Below are positions 8,590 through 17,959 of a stretch of 64,000 nucleotides of DNA, in pieces (within the stretch, counting starts at the first letter, position 1; every line of letters starts with the position of its first letter). A program made the translations under genes and the position numbers. This stretch comes from Streptomyces sp. SA15 (GTDB lineage Bacteria; Actinomycetota; Actinomycetes; Streptomycetales; Streptomycetaceae): NCBI RefSeq assembly GCF_002291145.1, contig NZ_NTGE01000126.1, positions 124,001 to 188,000 of the forward strand, in the 5' to 3' direction. The notes beneath the pieces were generated by a model. It did no database searches, was not told the DNA's origin, and saw only the letters and a program-made list of their open reading frames with translations.

Positions 8590-8623
8590 GCGGCTCCTCC
8601 TCTTGTCAGGCGTCGGCCAGTTC

Positions 8624-9598
8624 TCAGGCGTCGGCCAGCAGCGGCCGCAGCTTCCCGGCGATCAGCTGGACCTGGCGGGCCACCATGTCCTCGGGCATCC
8701 CGGCCAGCGAGGCCCACAGGAACACCCCTTCGACCGGCAACCCTGCCACGTACGCCCTGACGGCCTCGGCGGTCTCCTGCGGTGTGCCGTACAGGAACTG
8801 ACCGACGCCGGTCGCGCGCAGCCCCGTCTCCCGCCACTTCTCGGGATCGATGGGGCGGGGGACGGGCCGGTCCGTGCCCTCCACCATGTACCGGCGGTAG
8901 CTGTCCCACTGGTACGCCAGGTGTTTGCGGACCACCGGCCAGTCGCCCTCCGGGTCTTCGGTGACGAACGTCGTGAACGAGCCCTGCATACGGGCCGTCG
9001 ACACGTCATACCCGCTCTCTGCCAGACCTTCCCGGTACGGCTCCAGCAGCGCCGGGTTGAGCGACAGCAGCCCCGTGCCGAGCCGTCCGGCCCGCCGGGC
9101 GCCCTGCGGGCCCTGGTAGCCGAGCCAGATCGGCAGCGGATCCTGGACCGGGCCGGGGGTGACGAGGGACTCGGCCCACAGGCCGCGGATCTCCCGTACC
9201 CGCTGATCGGTCGTGGTGTAGCGCTTGGTGAGGTCGGCTCCGTACAGCCGGTACTCGGGCACCCGGTAGCCGGTGCCGAGTCCGAGGTCCAGGCGGCCGT
9301 CGCTCAGGATGTCCACGAGCGCGGCCTGTTCGGCGATCTCGGGGGCCGCGTGCAGCGGTGCGGGGATGACCGCGGTGCCCAGGCGCACCCGTCGGGTGCG
9401 GGCGGCGGCCGCGGCGGCCATGGTGAGCGGCTGCGGGAGGTACCCGTCCTCGAAGCCGTGGTGCTCGGAGAACCAGACCGAGTCGAGGCCCAGCCGTTCC
9501 GCCTCCTCGCACATCTCCAGGGCGAACCCGTATACCCGCGACCAACTCCGCTGCCACGGCGGCGGGTTGCGCAGGTCTAAGTAGATGCCCACCTTCAC
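8624..9598 (-). CDS. LLM-class (F420-type) flavin oxidoreductase
   Basis: Luciferase-like TIM-barrel oxidoreductase of 324 residues. It starts with GTG at 9598 (MKVGIYLDLRNPPPW), overlapping the stop of the upstream gene as GTGA. Family motifs are WFSEHHGFEDGYLPQP (residues 43-58), RVRLGTAVIPAPLH and SDGRLDLGLGTGY, which fit F420-dependent members of actinobacteria, although FMN use cannot be excluded. These enzymes reduce or oxygenate hydrophobic substrates and often occur in steroid or terpenoid degradation sets. It is the last gene of a two-gene unit behind the decayed acyl-CoA synthetase, so its expression may depend on that gene's promoter. Confidence 0.85.
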   Translation of the reverse strand: MKVGIYLDLRNPPPWQRSWSRVYGFALEMCEEAERLGLDSVWFSEHHGFEDGYLPQPLTMAAAAAARTRRVRLGTAVIPAPLHAAPEIAEQAALVDILSDGRLDLGLGTGYRVPEYRLYGADLTKRYTTTDQRVREIRGLWAESLVTPGPVQDPLPIWLGYQGPQGARRAGRLGTGLLSLNPALLEPYREGLAESGYDVSTARMQGSFTTFVTEDPEGDWPVVRKHLAYQWDSYRRYMVEGTDRPVPRPIDPEKWRETGLRATGVGQFLYGTPQETAEAVRAYVAGLPVEGVFLWASLAGMPEDMVARQVQLIAGKLRPLLADA

Positions 9599-11444
9599 GA
9601 GGGACCCCCTCCTGCTCCTGTCGGACTGTCGGCGAGCCGGATCGTCGCGTGCGCGACGGCGACGCCGTCGCCGGGCGGCAGCAGCCGTACCGGACGCAGC
9701 TCCAGCGCCTCGATCTCCGGGAGGTCCTCGACCATCGCCGAGATCCGCAGCACGATCTCCTCCAGCGCCGCGAGTTCCACACCGCGGCTTTCCAACAGGG
9801 GAGTCGCCCGAAGCGAGCGGACCATCTCCCGGGCGTCGCGGTCGCTGAGCGGGGTGACGCGGTGGGCGACGTCCGCCATGAGGTCGGCGTAGTCCCCGGT
9901 GAGACCGAAGGCGACCACGGGGCCGAAGACCGGGTCGGCGCTGACGGAGAGGAACGCGTCGGGACCGGGGCCCGGTTCTGTGCCGCGTACGACGATTCCG
10001 TATGCGTCCAGCAGCTCGGCGGCGATCGCTTACGGCACCGGGCCGGGGGCGCACCCGGCGATCAGCGACCGCGCCCGGTCCGCGTCGACTCCCGGGAGAT
10101 CAGGTACGACGCCCGCAGGGGTGGTCCGCCAGGCCTGGTAGGCCGCCGCGTGTCCGAGCGAGGCGGCCGCCGCCTCGGGGAATGTGTACGTCGGGACCAC
10201 CAGGTCGTCCCGGTGCAGGAGATCGGCGACGCCCGCGCCGCCCAGGAAACTGGCCACCACGGGTTTCGTGGGGCGGCCCGCCGCCGCGTCGAGGATCGCC
10301 GACGCCACCTCGTCGGGCTTGTCCGCCAGCGGCGGCATGAACAGGACGACGGCCGCGTCGATGTCGTCGTCGGCGAGGACGGCGTCCAGCGCCTGCCGGT
10401 AGTGCGCGGCCGTGGCCATGGGGGTCAGGTCGATCGGGTTGGCGACGTCCGCATGGGGCCCGAGGGCCGAACCGAGCGTCTGCCGGGTGCGCTCACCGAG
10501 CGCGGGGACGCGCAGACCGCTCGCCGCGCACGCCCCGACCGTCAGCGCCGCCGGCCCGCCCGCGTTGGTGATCACGGCGACCCGGTTGCCGGGCGGGGGA
10601 GGCTGGTGGGCGAGCAGCAGTGCGACGTCGAACAGTTCCTGGAGGCCGCGGGTGCGGATCACCCCCGACTGGGCGAACAGCGAACTCACCGCCGAATCCG
10701 CATGACCTGCCGCATCCGCGTGACCGGGGTGGACCGCGACGATCGGCTTGCGCGGCGCGATACGGCGGGCGATGCGGGCGAACCGGCGCGGATTGCCGAA
10801 GGTCTCGACGTGCAGCAGGATCACCGAGGTGGCCGGGTCCTCCTCCCACCACTGGAGCAGGTCGTTGGTGGAGACGTCCACGGCGTGGCCCACCGACACG
10901 AATCCGGAGAAACCGAGCCGCAGCCGCCGGGCGAAGTCGAGCACCGCGAGACCCAGCGGCCCGGACTGACTGGACATCGCCACCCGGCCGGGCGTCGGCA
11001 GGGCGGGCGAGAAGGTCGCCGCCAGCCGCGCCGCGGGCGTCGTGTTGACCACGCCCATGCAGTTCGGGCCCACCAGCCGCATTCCGGAGGCACGGGTGAA
11101 ACGGGCCAGCTCCAGCTCGGTCGCCCGCCCTTCGACTCCCGTCTCTCCGAAGCCCGTCGAGACGACGACCACCGCCTTGACACCGACCTCCGCGCACTCC
11201 CGTACGACATCGGGCACGGCCTCGGCCCGTACGGCCACCAGCGCCAGATCCGGCGGCTCGGGAAGGTCGCGGACGCTGGGGTAGGCCCGCGCCCCGGCGA
11301 TCCGCTCGGCCTGCGGGTTGACCGGGAACACGCCGCCGCGGAAGCCGCCCCGCAGCAGGTCGGCATCGCGGGCCGCGTCGTCGCCGAACGGTGCGCCTGC
11401 GGCAGCGAGGACCCACGGGTAGTGCTCGCCGAGGCCGACTCGCC
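9595..11444 (-). pseudogene. Decayed ADP-forming acyl-CoA synthetase
   Basis: The product would be a CoA-binding, succinyl-CoA-ligase-like and ATP-grasp protein that activates an acid with ATP, releasing ADP. Three defects are visible. First, the frame begins after a TGA near 11446 and has no credible start before GTG 11331, which omits the first Rossmann strand. Second, a TAA at 10030-10032 interrupts the frame in ...GCAPGPVP-stop-AIAAELLDAYGI; both sides are in the same frame, so one base change (for example GAA to TAA) explains it. Third, the text passes from LLDAYGIVV almost at once to SADPVFGPVVAFG, so roughly 100 residues of the ATP-grasp domain seem missing. The retained part up to 9595 (ELRPVRLLPPGDG) matches the family C-terminus. 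It overlaps the LLM gene as GTGA. Confidence 0.7.
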
Positions 11445-11449
11445 GTCAA

Positions 11450-11456
11450 TCATCTA
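11450..11456. promoter_or_regulatory. TCATCTA site at the SDR start
   Basis: TCATCTA, the complement of TAGATGA, lies between the divergent acyl-CoA synthetase remnant and the SDR gene and touches the SDR ribosome-binding site TAGGAG (11455-11460). It shares the octamer TCATCTAG with the palindrome at 21209-21223. Confidence 0.45.
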
Positions 11457-11466
11457 GGAGCTGAGG

Positions 11467-12378
11467 ATGTCCGAACCAGTGGTCGACGGCCGGGTCGTGG
11501 TCGTCACCGGCGCCGGCAACGGCATCGGCCGGGCGCACGCCCTGGCGTTCGCCGCGCACGGGGCCAAGGTCGTGGTCAACGACCTGGGCGGCGGGCGGGA
11601 CGGGGCCGGGGCCTCGGCCGGTCCCGCACAGGCCGTGGTGGACGAGATCGTCGCGGCCGGCGGCGAGGCGGTGGCCAACACGGACGACATCTCCGCCTGG
11701 GACGGTGCCGGACGCCTCGTCCGGCAGGCCGTCGACACCTACGGCGGTCTGGACGTCCTGGTCAACAACGCCGGGATCCTCCGCGACCGGATGATCGTGT
11801 CGATGACCGAACAGGACTGGGACAGCGTGCTCGCCGTCCACCTCAAGGGCAGCTTCGCCACCCTGCACCACGCGGCCGCCTACTGGCGCGAGCGCGCCAA
11901 GTCCGGTCAGGACAACGACGCCCGGGTGATCAACACGACCTCCCCGTCCGGCATCTTCGGCAACCCCGGACAGTCCAACTACGGCTCGGCCAAGGCCGGA
12001 GTCGCCAGCCTCACCCTCATCGCCGCGGCCGAACTCGCCCGCTACGGCGTGACGGTGAACGCCATCGCACCCACCGCGCTCACCCGGCTGACCGAGGACA
12101 TCGAGATGATGCGACAGGCCGCCGCGAGCCAGGACCTCACCCCGGAGGCCGTCTCACCGCTGGTGGTCTGGCTCGGCTCGCCCGCATCCCGCGAGGTCAC
12201 CGGTCGCGTGTTCGGCGTCGTCGGCAACCGCATCACCGTCCTGGAGGGCTGGGCCAACGGCCCCGCGACGAGCGCGGAGTCCCGGTGGACACCGCAGGAG
12301 CTGTCCTCCGTCGTCCCGAACCTGGTGGCCAAGGCCGCTCCGAACGCCGACGCCCTGGGCAATCGGAACGGGGCGTGA
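11467..12378 (+). CDS. Short-chain dehydrogenase (hydroxyacyl-CoA dehydrogenase-like)
   Basis: 303 residues with a complete SDR core: cofactor motif TGAGNGIG (15-22), NNAG (residues 98-101), catalytic Ser in TTSPSG and YGSAK. The insert NDLGGGRDGAGAS after strand 2 is typical of the peroxisomal multifunctional-enzyme (HSD17B4) branch, which oxidises 3-hydroxyacyl-CoA. TAGGAG precedes the ATG. It leads a five-gene unit (SDR, DUF35, thiolase-like, two acyl-CoA dehydrogenases) with overlaps or gaps of 1-16 bp, so it probably performs the hydroxyacyl oxidation of that pathway. The C-terminal 60 residues are longer than in simple FabG proteins, also as in that branch. Confidence 0.85.
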   Translation: MSEPVVDGRVVVVTGAGNGIGRAHALAFAAHGAKVVVNDLGGGRDGAGASAGPAQAVVDEIVAAGGEAVANTDDISAWDGAGRLVRQAVDTYGGLDVLVNNAGILRDRMIVSMTEQDWDSVLAVHLKGSFATLHHAAAYWRERAKSGQDNDARVINTTSPSGIFGNPGQSNYGSAKAGVASLTLIAAAELARYGVTVNAIAPTALTRLTEDIEMMRQAAASQDLTPEAVSPLVVWLGSPASREVTGRVFGVVGNRITVLEGWANGPATSAESRWTPQELSSVVPNLVAKAAPNADALGNRNGA

Positions 12379-12379
12379 G

Positions 12380-12817
12380 ATGACGACGACGCAACGCCCG
12401 GTCGCCGAGGGCCTGTTCACCTGGCCGCCTTCGACAGACGCACCCCTGCGCCTCATCGGCTCCGAGTGCGCGGTCTGCGGCCTGGTGAGCTTTCCGGCTG
12501 CCCCCGACTGCGTCAGGTGCGCGAGCGCCGAGCCGAAGGAGCGGCTCCTGTCCGACCGCGGCACGCTGTGGACGTACACGACGCAGAACTTCCGCCCGCC
12601 GTCCCCGCCGTACGACGGCCCGGAGGCGTTCGAGCCCTACGCGGTCGGATACGTGGAGCTCCCCGGCGAACTGCTGGTCGAGGCCCGCCTCAGCGAACCG
12701 GACCCGGAGAAGCTGAGGATCGGACAGCCCATGCGGCTCACGCTCGTGCCCTACACCGTGCGGGACGACGGCACCGAGGTCATGACGTTCGCGTTCACCC
12801 CGGCCGAGGAGGACTGA
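12380..12817 (+). CDS. DUF35 OB-fold/zinc-ribbon protein
   Basis: 145 residues. An N-terminal rubredoxin-like ribbon (CAVCGLVSFPAAPDCVRC, residues 31-48) is followed by an OB-fold (GTLWTYTTQNFRPP, YAVGYVELPG). DUF35 proteins partner thiolase-like or hydratase enzymes and help shuttle acyl-CoA; ChsH2 in steroid side-chain degradation and the DUF35 subunit of the archaeal thiolase/HMG-CoA synthase complex are examples. Its start lies 2 bp after the SDR stop and its stop overlaps the next ATG by one base, so the stoichiometric partner is most likely the thiolase-like protein encoded next. Confidence 0.85.
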   Translation: MTTTQRPVAEGLFTWPPSTDAPLRLIGSECAVCGLVSFPAAPDCVRCASAEPKERLLSDRGTLWTYTTQNFRPPSPPYDGPEAFEPYAVGYVELPGELLVEARLSEPDPEKLRIGQPMRLTLVPYTVRDDGTEVMTFAFTPAEED

Positions 12818-13962
12818 TGGAAGCCGTCGTCATCGGAGTGGGGCTCCACCCCTTCGGCCGGTTCCCCGGGAAGCCGGCGCTGGACATGGGCGCGGACGCG
12901 GTACGGCTGGCGCTCGCCGACGCCGGCGTGACCTGGCCGCAGATCCAGGGCGGCTACATCGGAAGCTACGAGGTCGCCAACCCGGACGCGATCGTCGGGC
13001 GCCTCGGCCTGACCGGAGTGCCGCTGCGCGGGGTGTTCAACGGCTGCGCCACGGCCGGTACGGCGGTGGCCCTCGCCGCCCGCGCCATCGAGACCGGCGA
13101 GCACGATCTGACCATCGCCATCGGCCTGGACAAGCATCCGCGCGGAGCCTTCGCCGCCGACCCGTCCGTGGCCGGCATCCCCTCCTGGTACGGGCAGACC
13201 GGGCTCTTCCTGACCACCCACTTCTTCGGCATGAAGATCAACCGCTATATGCACGACCACGGCATCTCGCACGAGACGCTCGCGCGCGTGGCGTCGAAGA
13301 ACTTCGGCAACGCCGCCGGCAACGACAAGGCCTGGCGCCGCACACCGCTCACGCCTGAGGAGATCCTCGCCTCGCCGGTCCTCAACCACCCCCTCCGCCA
13401 GTACATGTACTGCGGCCCGAACGAGGGCGCCGCCGCCGTCGTGATGTGCCGCGCCGACCAGGCCCACCAGTACACCTCCACACCGGTACGGGTCCGGGCC
13501 ACCGCCCTGCGCAGCCGCAGGCTCGGCGCCTTCGAGGTGCAGAGCCCGTCGTTCCCGGTGGGGGAGTCGGTGCAGAGCCCGACTGTGGACGCCACCCGGG
13601 CGGCGTACGAGACAGCGGGCATCGGCCCCGAGTACGTGGACGTCGCTCAACTCCAGGACACCGACGCCGGGTCGGAGATCATTCACATGGCCGAGACCGG
13701 CCTCTGCAAGGACGGCGACCAGGAACGCCTGATCGCCGAGGGCGCCACCGAGATCGGCGGTCGGCTCCCGGTCAACACCGACGGCGGACTGCTCGGCAAC
13801 GGCGAGCCGATCGGCGCGTCCGGGCTGCGCCAGATCCACGAGATCGTGCTCCAACTGCGCGGTGCGGCGGGAAACCGCCAGGTCCCCGGGACGCCCCGCG
13901 TCGGCCTCACCCACCTGTACGGCGCGCCCGGCGTGTCGGCGGTGACGATCCTGACGACCTGA
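12817..13962 (+). CDS. Thiolase-like protein of the lipid-transfer/SCP-x type
   Basis: 381 residues with a thiolase fold. FNGCATAGTAVALA carries the Cys that corresponds to the thiolase nucleophile (residue about 72). The C-terminal half has NTDGGLLGNGEPIGASGLRQIHE, where the HPxGATG histidine is replaced: EPIGASG lacks His. This pattern fits Ltp2-like retro-aldolases or other non-thiolytic members rather than a beta-ketothiolase. Ltp2 needs a DUF35 partner, and one is encoded directly upstream with a 1-bp overlap. The predicted role is C-C cleavage of a beta-hydroxy- or beta-keto-acyl-CoA. Family sure, reaction inferred. Confidence 0.8.
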   Translation: MEAVVIGVGLHPFGRFPGKPALDMGADAVRLALADAGVTWPQIQGGYIGSYEVANPDAIVGRLGLTGVPLRGVFNGCATAGTAVALAARAIETGEHDLTIAIGLDKHPRGAFAADPSVAGIPSWYGQTGLFLTTHFFGMKINRYMHDHGISHETLARVASKNFGNAAGNDKAWRRTPLTPEEILASPVLNHPLRQYMYCGPNEGAAAVVMCRADQAHQYTSTPVRVRATALRSRRLGAFEVQSPSFPVGESVQSPTVDATRAAYETAGIGPEYVDVAQLQDTDAGSEIIHMAETGLCKDGDQERLIAEGATEIGGRLPVNTDGGLLGNGEPIGASGLRQIHEIVLQLRGAAGNRQVPGTPRVGLTHLYGAPGVSAVTILTT

Positions 13963-13978
13963 CAGCGGAGCGAACGCG

Positions 13979-15202
13979 ATGGAACCGGACGACATGCAGG
14001 ACTTTGCCGCCGAGGCGCGCCGCTTCCTCGACGCGCATGTGGCGAAGGCCCCCGACCGCACCGCCTTCACCTGGGGCGAGGGCGACGACTCGATGGCGTA
14101 CTTCAGCAGCCTCCCGCCCGAGGAGGAGCGGGAGCACGTACAGCGGGCGCGGGAGTGGCAGCGGATCCGCTACGAGAACGGCTTCGGCTGGATCACCGGC
14201 CCACCCGAGTACGGCGGCCGGGGCCTGACCCCCGTCCACGACCTGCTCTACGACGCCATCGAGTCCGAGTACGACGTCCCCGACACCGGCGTGCTCGGTG
14301 TGGTCGGCCTGGGGATGATCGGCCCGACGATCCTCGCCCACGCCCAGCCCCCCATCAAGGACCGCTGGCTGCCCGCGATGTACCGCGGGGACGCCATCGC
14401 CTGCCAGCTGTTCAGCGAGCCGGGCGCCGGATCCGACCTGGCGAGCGTGGCGACCCGAGCCGTACGCGAAGGCGACGCCTGGATCCTCAACGGCCAGAAG
14501 GTGTGGACCTCGGTCGCCCAGCACAGCCAGATCGGCCTCGCCCTGACCCGCACCGACCCGGACGCGCCCAAGCACCGCGGCATCACGGCCTTCCTGGTCC
14601 CCATGGACGCCCCCGGCATCGAGGTGCGGCCGCTGCGGAAGATGACCGGCGGCGCCGACTTCAACGAGGTCTTCCTCACCGACGTACGCATCCCCGACGA
14701 CCACCGCCTCGGCGAGGTCGACGGCGGCTGGACCGTCGCCCTGACCACCCTGATGAACGAACGCGCCACGGTCGGCAGCGAGGGCGCCGGCCCCGTGGCA
14801 GCCGCCCTGTCCCCGGACCGGCTCTCGGCGCTGATGCGCGCCACCTGGACCTGGGACGACCGCGCCCTGCGCGCCCGCCTCGCCGAACTCCTCGTGGACG
14901 CCATGGCCACCGAACACCTCAACGCCCGAGCCCTGCGCAAGCTGCGCGCGGGGACTTCGCCCGGCCCCGAGATGTCCGTCTCGAAGCTGATGTACGGTCA
15001 GAACCTCACCCGCGCCGCCCACTTCGTCTCGGACGTCCTCGGACCGCGCGCGATCGCCGACACCGGGCAGTGGGGCACGTACGCCTGGTCCGAGCTGCTC
15101 CTGGCCACCCCGGCCCTGCGGATCCTCGGCGGTACCGAGGAGATCATGAAGAACATCCTCGCGGAACGCGTCCTCGGCCTGCCCAAGGAGGTACGCGCAT
15201 GA
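13979..15202 (+). CDS. Acyl-CoA dehydrogenase, larger subunit of a probable heteromer
   Basis: 407 residues. AGCGGAG precedes the ATG. FAD and substrate motifs are SEPGAGSDLASVATRA, GQKVWTSVAQHS and LGGTEEIMKNILAERVLGLP. At the usual catalytic Glu position the sequence has Gly (LGGT), and between residues 220 and 300 the text (SALMRATWTWDDRALRARL) resembles the FadE groups of steroid degradation. The gene overlaps the next acyl-CoA dehydrogenase by ATGA. Overlapping pairs like this form alpha2beta2 enzymes (ChsE1-ChsE2 type) in cholesterol side-chain breakdown, so a heteromer is likely. Stop and start are translationally coupled. Confidence 0.88.
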   Translation: MEPDDMQDFAAEARRFLDAHVAKAPDRTAFTWGEGDDSMAYFSSLPPEEEREHVQRAREWQRIRYENGFGWITGPPEYGGRGLTPVHDLLYDAIESEYDVPDTGVLGVVGLGMIGPTILAHAQPPIKDRWLPAMYRGDAIACQLFSEPGAGSDLASVATRAVREGDAWILNGQKVWTSVAQHSQIGLALTRTDPDAPKHRGITAFLVPMDAPGIEVRPLRKMTGGADFNEVFLTDVRIPDDHRLGEVDGGWTVALTTLMNERATVGSEGAGPVAAALSPDRLSALMRATWTWDDRALRARLAELLVDAMATEHLNARALRKLRAGTSPGPEMSVSKLMYGQNLTRAAHFVSDVLGPRAIADTGQWGTYAWSELLLATPALRILGGTEEIMKNILAERVLGLPKEVRA

Positions 15203-16314
15203 GCGCCGACGAAAGCGAACTGAGGGAACTGCGTGCTTCCGTAAGGGAGTTCCTGGAAGCCAAGTCGCCCGAGGAAGCCGTGCGCAAACTGATGGAGAGC
15301 GAGCCGCGTTTCGACCCGGAGGTGTGGGCCCAGGCCGCCGACCAGCTGCGACTGTCCGCCCTGGCCATCCCGGAGGAGTACGGCGGTGACGGCTTCGGCC
15401 CGGTCGAACTCGGCGTCGTACTGGAGGAGATGGGCCGCGCGCTGTTCTGCGCACCCTTCTTCGCCACCGTGGGCCTGGCCGCTCAGGCCCTGCTCGCCTC
15501 GGGAGACAAGGAGGCGTGCGCGCGTCACCTGCCGGACATCGCCGCTGGGAGGACCACCGCCACCCTCGCCGTCGCCGAGGACGACGGCTCCTGGGACCCC
15601 GCCCTGATCTCCGCGCGTGCCGTGCCGGACGGCGACGGCGGCTGGAGGCTGAACGGCCGCAAGTGCTTCGTCATCGACGGTACGACGGCCGATCTGATCC
15701 TCGTCGTCGCCCGCACCGTCGCCGGCCCCACGCTCTTCGCCGTGGACCGGGAAGCCACAGGGATGGCGGCCGAACCGATGGAGACCCTGGACGCCACCCG
15801 GGCCATGGCCCGGCTGACGTTCGACGCCGTGCCCGCGACGCTCGTCGGCGCTGACGGGGCGGGCGGGCGCATCAAGGCCAAGGTCCTGGACCTCGCCTCG
15901 GTGGGGCTGGCCGCCGAGCAGGCGGGCGGGGCGCGCCGGTGCCTGGAGATGAGCACGGAGTACGCCCGTACCCGTCACCAGTTCGGCCGGCCCATCGGCT
16001 CCTTCCAGGCGGTCAAGCACAAGTGCGCCGACATGCTCGTCCAGGTGGAACTGGCCGAGGCCTCCTCCCGGGAGGCGGCGCGGCTGGCCGCCGAGTGCGC
16101 CGCGGACTTCGCGGTCGCCGCGGCGGTGGCGCACGCCTGCTGCTCACGGGCCTACATGGTCGCCGCCATGGAGAACATCCAGGTCCACGGCGGCATCGGC
16201 TTCACCTGGGAGCACCCGGCCCATCTGTACTTCCGCCGAGCCAAGTCCTCACAACTGCTGTTCGGCGGCCCGGCGGTATATCACGAGCGGTTGCTGGACC
16301 GGCTCGGCATCTGA
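15199..16314 (+). CDS. Acyl-CoA dehydrogenase, smaller subunit of a probable heteromer
   Basis: 371 residues, shorter than a self-sufficient enzyme. N-terminal helices, then IPEEYGGDGFGPVELGVVLEEMGRAL. The middle domain lacks the classical SEPxAGSD flavin motif and reads VAEDDGSWDPALISA instead. The C-terminal domain is well kept (TRHQFGRPIGSFQAVKHKCADM, QVHGGIGFTWEHPAHLYFRRAKS). This asymmetry, one subunit with and one without parts of the FAD site, is characteristic of the heterotetrameric acyl-CoA dehydrogenases of steroid-type pathways. It is translationally coupled (ATGA) to the larger subunit and is the last gene of the unit starting at 11467. Confidence 0.88.
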   Translation: MSADESELRELRASVREFLEAKSPEEAVRKLMESEPRFDPEVWAQAADQLRLSALAIPEEYGGDGFGPVELGVVLEEMGRALFCAPFFATVGLAAQALLASGDKEACARHLPDIAAGRTTATLAVAEDDGSWDPALISARAVPDGDGGWRLNGRKCFVIDGTTADLILVVARTVAGPTLFAVDREATGMAAEPMETLDATRAMARLTFDAVPATLVGADGAGGRIKAKVLDLASVGLAAEQAGGARRCLEMSTEYARTRHQFGRPIGSFQAVKHKCADMLVQVELAEASSREAARLAAECAADFAVAAAVAHACCSRAYMVAAMENIQVHGGIGFTWEHPAHLYFRRAKSSQLLFGGPAVYHERLLDRLGI

Positions 16315-16326
16315 ACCGGACAGGGC

Positions 16327-17181
16327 CTAGGACCGGGCAGGGGCGGGCGACTCCGCGCGGAGCGAGTACAGGATCGGCAGGTGGGAGTCCCCGAAGGGGA
16401 GCCGGTACAGGCCGTCCTCGCCCTGGCGGAGGAAGCCGCGGGGGTCGATCTCGGTGGCGAGGTGTTCGCCCAGGTGCTTCGTCGTGAGGCCCGCATCCGC
16501 GGCCGCGGTGACGATCTCACCGAGCGAGTACGGGTACTGGACGGTGTCCTGAGCCGGAGTCGTCAGGCCGGGCTCGGCGTAGGTTCCGGTTTCCGTCTCG
16601 CGCTGGGGTTCGCCACCGCCGTACGGCCAGTCGACGACCAGCGGATCGAGGGTGGCGACCGTCTGGAACGCCGGATGCATGTCCACCAGTACCAGGCTTC
16701 CGCCGGGCTTCAGCGCCATGGCCGCGCCGCGCATCCAGGCCTTGACGTCGGCGATCCAGCACAGCACCCCGTAGGTGGCGACGACCAGGTCGAAGCGGCC
16801 CGCCAGATGCGCGGGCAGCCGCTGGGTGTCGGCCTCCACGAAGGTGGCCTCGAGACCGGCTCGTCCGGCCAGCTGCCGCGCCCGCTCGATCGCCACCGGT
16901 GAGAAGTCGACACCGGTGACCCGGGCCCCCAGACGAGCCCAGTTCAGCGTGTCCATGCCGAAGTGGCACTGCAGGTGGAGCAGATCCTTCCCGGCCACGT
17001 CGCCCGCGAGCTCACGCTCGATGGCATAGAGCGTCTGGCGCCCGGCGAGGAACGACTCGACGTCGTAGAACCTGTCCGTGGGAGTCGAACCGTGGATGCG
17101 GGCGCGCTGGTCCCACAGTGCGCGATTCAGGGCGAGGCCGTCTTCGCCGTTCGGCTTCGCTTCGGTCGTGCGTTCGGTCAT
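16327..17181 (-). CDS. Class I SAM-dependent methyltransferase
   Basis: 284 residues from ATG 17181 (MTERTTEAKPN); an upstream extension to 17241 has no support. SAM-binding motif I is LLHLQCHFGMDTL, followed by VTGVDFSPVAIERAR, DLVVATYGVLCWI and GGSLVLVDMHPAF. The fold is of the UbiE/methyltransferase-11 type. The acceptor substrate is unknown. It is convergent with the acyl-CoA dehydrogenase unit (12-bp gap) and not obviously part of the catabolic pathway; no strong ribosome-binding site is visible. Confidence 0.75.
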   Translation of the reverse strand: MTERTTEAKPNGEDGLALNRALWDQRARIHGSTPTDRFYDVESFLAGRQTLYAIERELAGDVAGKDLLHLQCHFGMDTLNWARLGARVTGVDFSPVAIERARQLAGRAGLEATFVEADTQRLPAHLAGRFDLVVATYGVLCWIADVKAWMRGAAMALKPGGSLVLVDMHPAFQTVATLDPLVVDWPYGGGEPQRETETGTYAEPGLTTPAQDTVQYPYSLGEIVTAAADAGLTTKHLGEHLATEIDPRGFLRQGEDGLYRLPFGDSHLPILYSLRAESPAPARS

Positions 17182-17221
17182 GCGCCGAGAATGACACAAG
17201 CAGGGCCCTGGACGGGCGGGT

Positions 17222-17959
17222 TCAGCCGCGGGCGGCCTCACCCAGCAGCGCCTTCGCGATGATCACCTGCTGGATCTGGCTGGTGCCCTCGTAGATGCGG
17301 AACAGCCGGGCGTCGCGGTAGAAGCGCTCGACGGCGACCCCGCGCATATAGCCCGCGCCGCCGTGGATCTGCACCGCGCGGTCCGCGACCCGCCACACCA
17401 TCTCGCTGGCGAAGTACTTCGTGCAGGACGGGCCGATCTTCGTGTCCGTGCCGGCGTCGAAGGCGCGGGCGGCCTCCAGGACCGTGGCGCGTCCGGCGTA
17501 GTAGTCGGTCATCGAGTCGGCGATCAGGCCCTGGACGAGCTGGAAGGAACCGATCGGCCTGCCGGACTGGCGGCGGGTGCGGGCGTACTCGACCGACTCG
17601 TCGACCAGGCGCTCGGCCATGCCCACGCACAGGGACGAGATGTGCACCCGGCCGTGCGCGATGCAGCCCATCGCGGTGGCGAAGCCCCGGTTCAGACCGT
17701 CCTCGCCGCCGACCAGGGCGGAGGCCGGTACGCGGACGTCGTCGAAGTACACGTCCGCGGTCCAGGCGCCGAACTGGCCCATCTTGTGGTCCTTGGGCGC
17801 CACCGTGAGACCGGGGGTGCCGGCCGGAACCAGGAAGGTGGAGATGCCACGGGTGCGTGGGGCGTCGGGGTCGGTGCGGGCGAAGACCATGAAGACGTCG
17901 GCGAGGGGGGCGTTGGTGATGTAGCGCTTGGCACCGTTGATCACCCACGCGTCGCCGTC
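17222..17959 (-). pseudogene. Acyl-CoA dehydrogenase, 5'-truncated
   Basis: About 245 C-terminal residues of an acyl-CoA dehydrogenase. The text starts inside the middle domain at DGDAWVINGAKRYITNAP and runs to the end (RQSGRPIGSFQLVQGLIADS, VQIHGGAGYMRG, YEGTSQIQQVIIAKALLG). It retains the classical catalytic Glu in YEGTSQ, unlike the other dehydrogenases here. Roughly the first 130-140 residues, holding the N-terminal helical domain and most of the FAD loop motif, are missing. Immediately beyond 17959 the DNA becomes the coding sequence of a beta-lactamase-family gene on the other strand, so a deletion has removed the 5' ends of both. A start at 17944 (ATCAAC context) is not credible as native. 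Confidence 0.8.
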
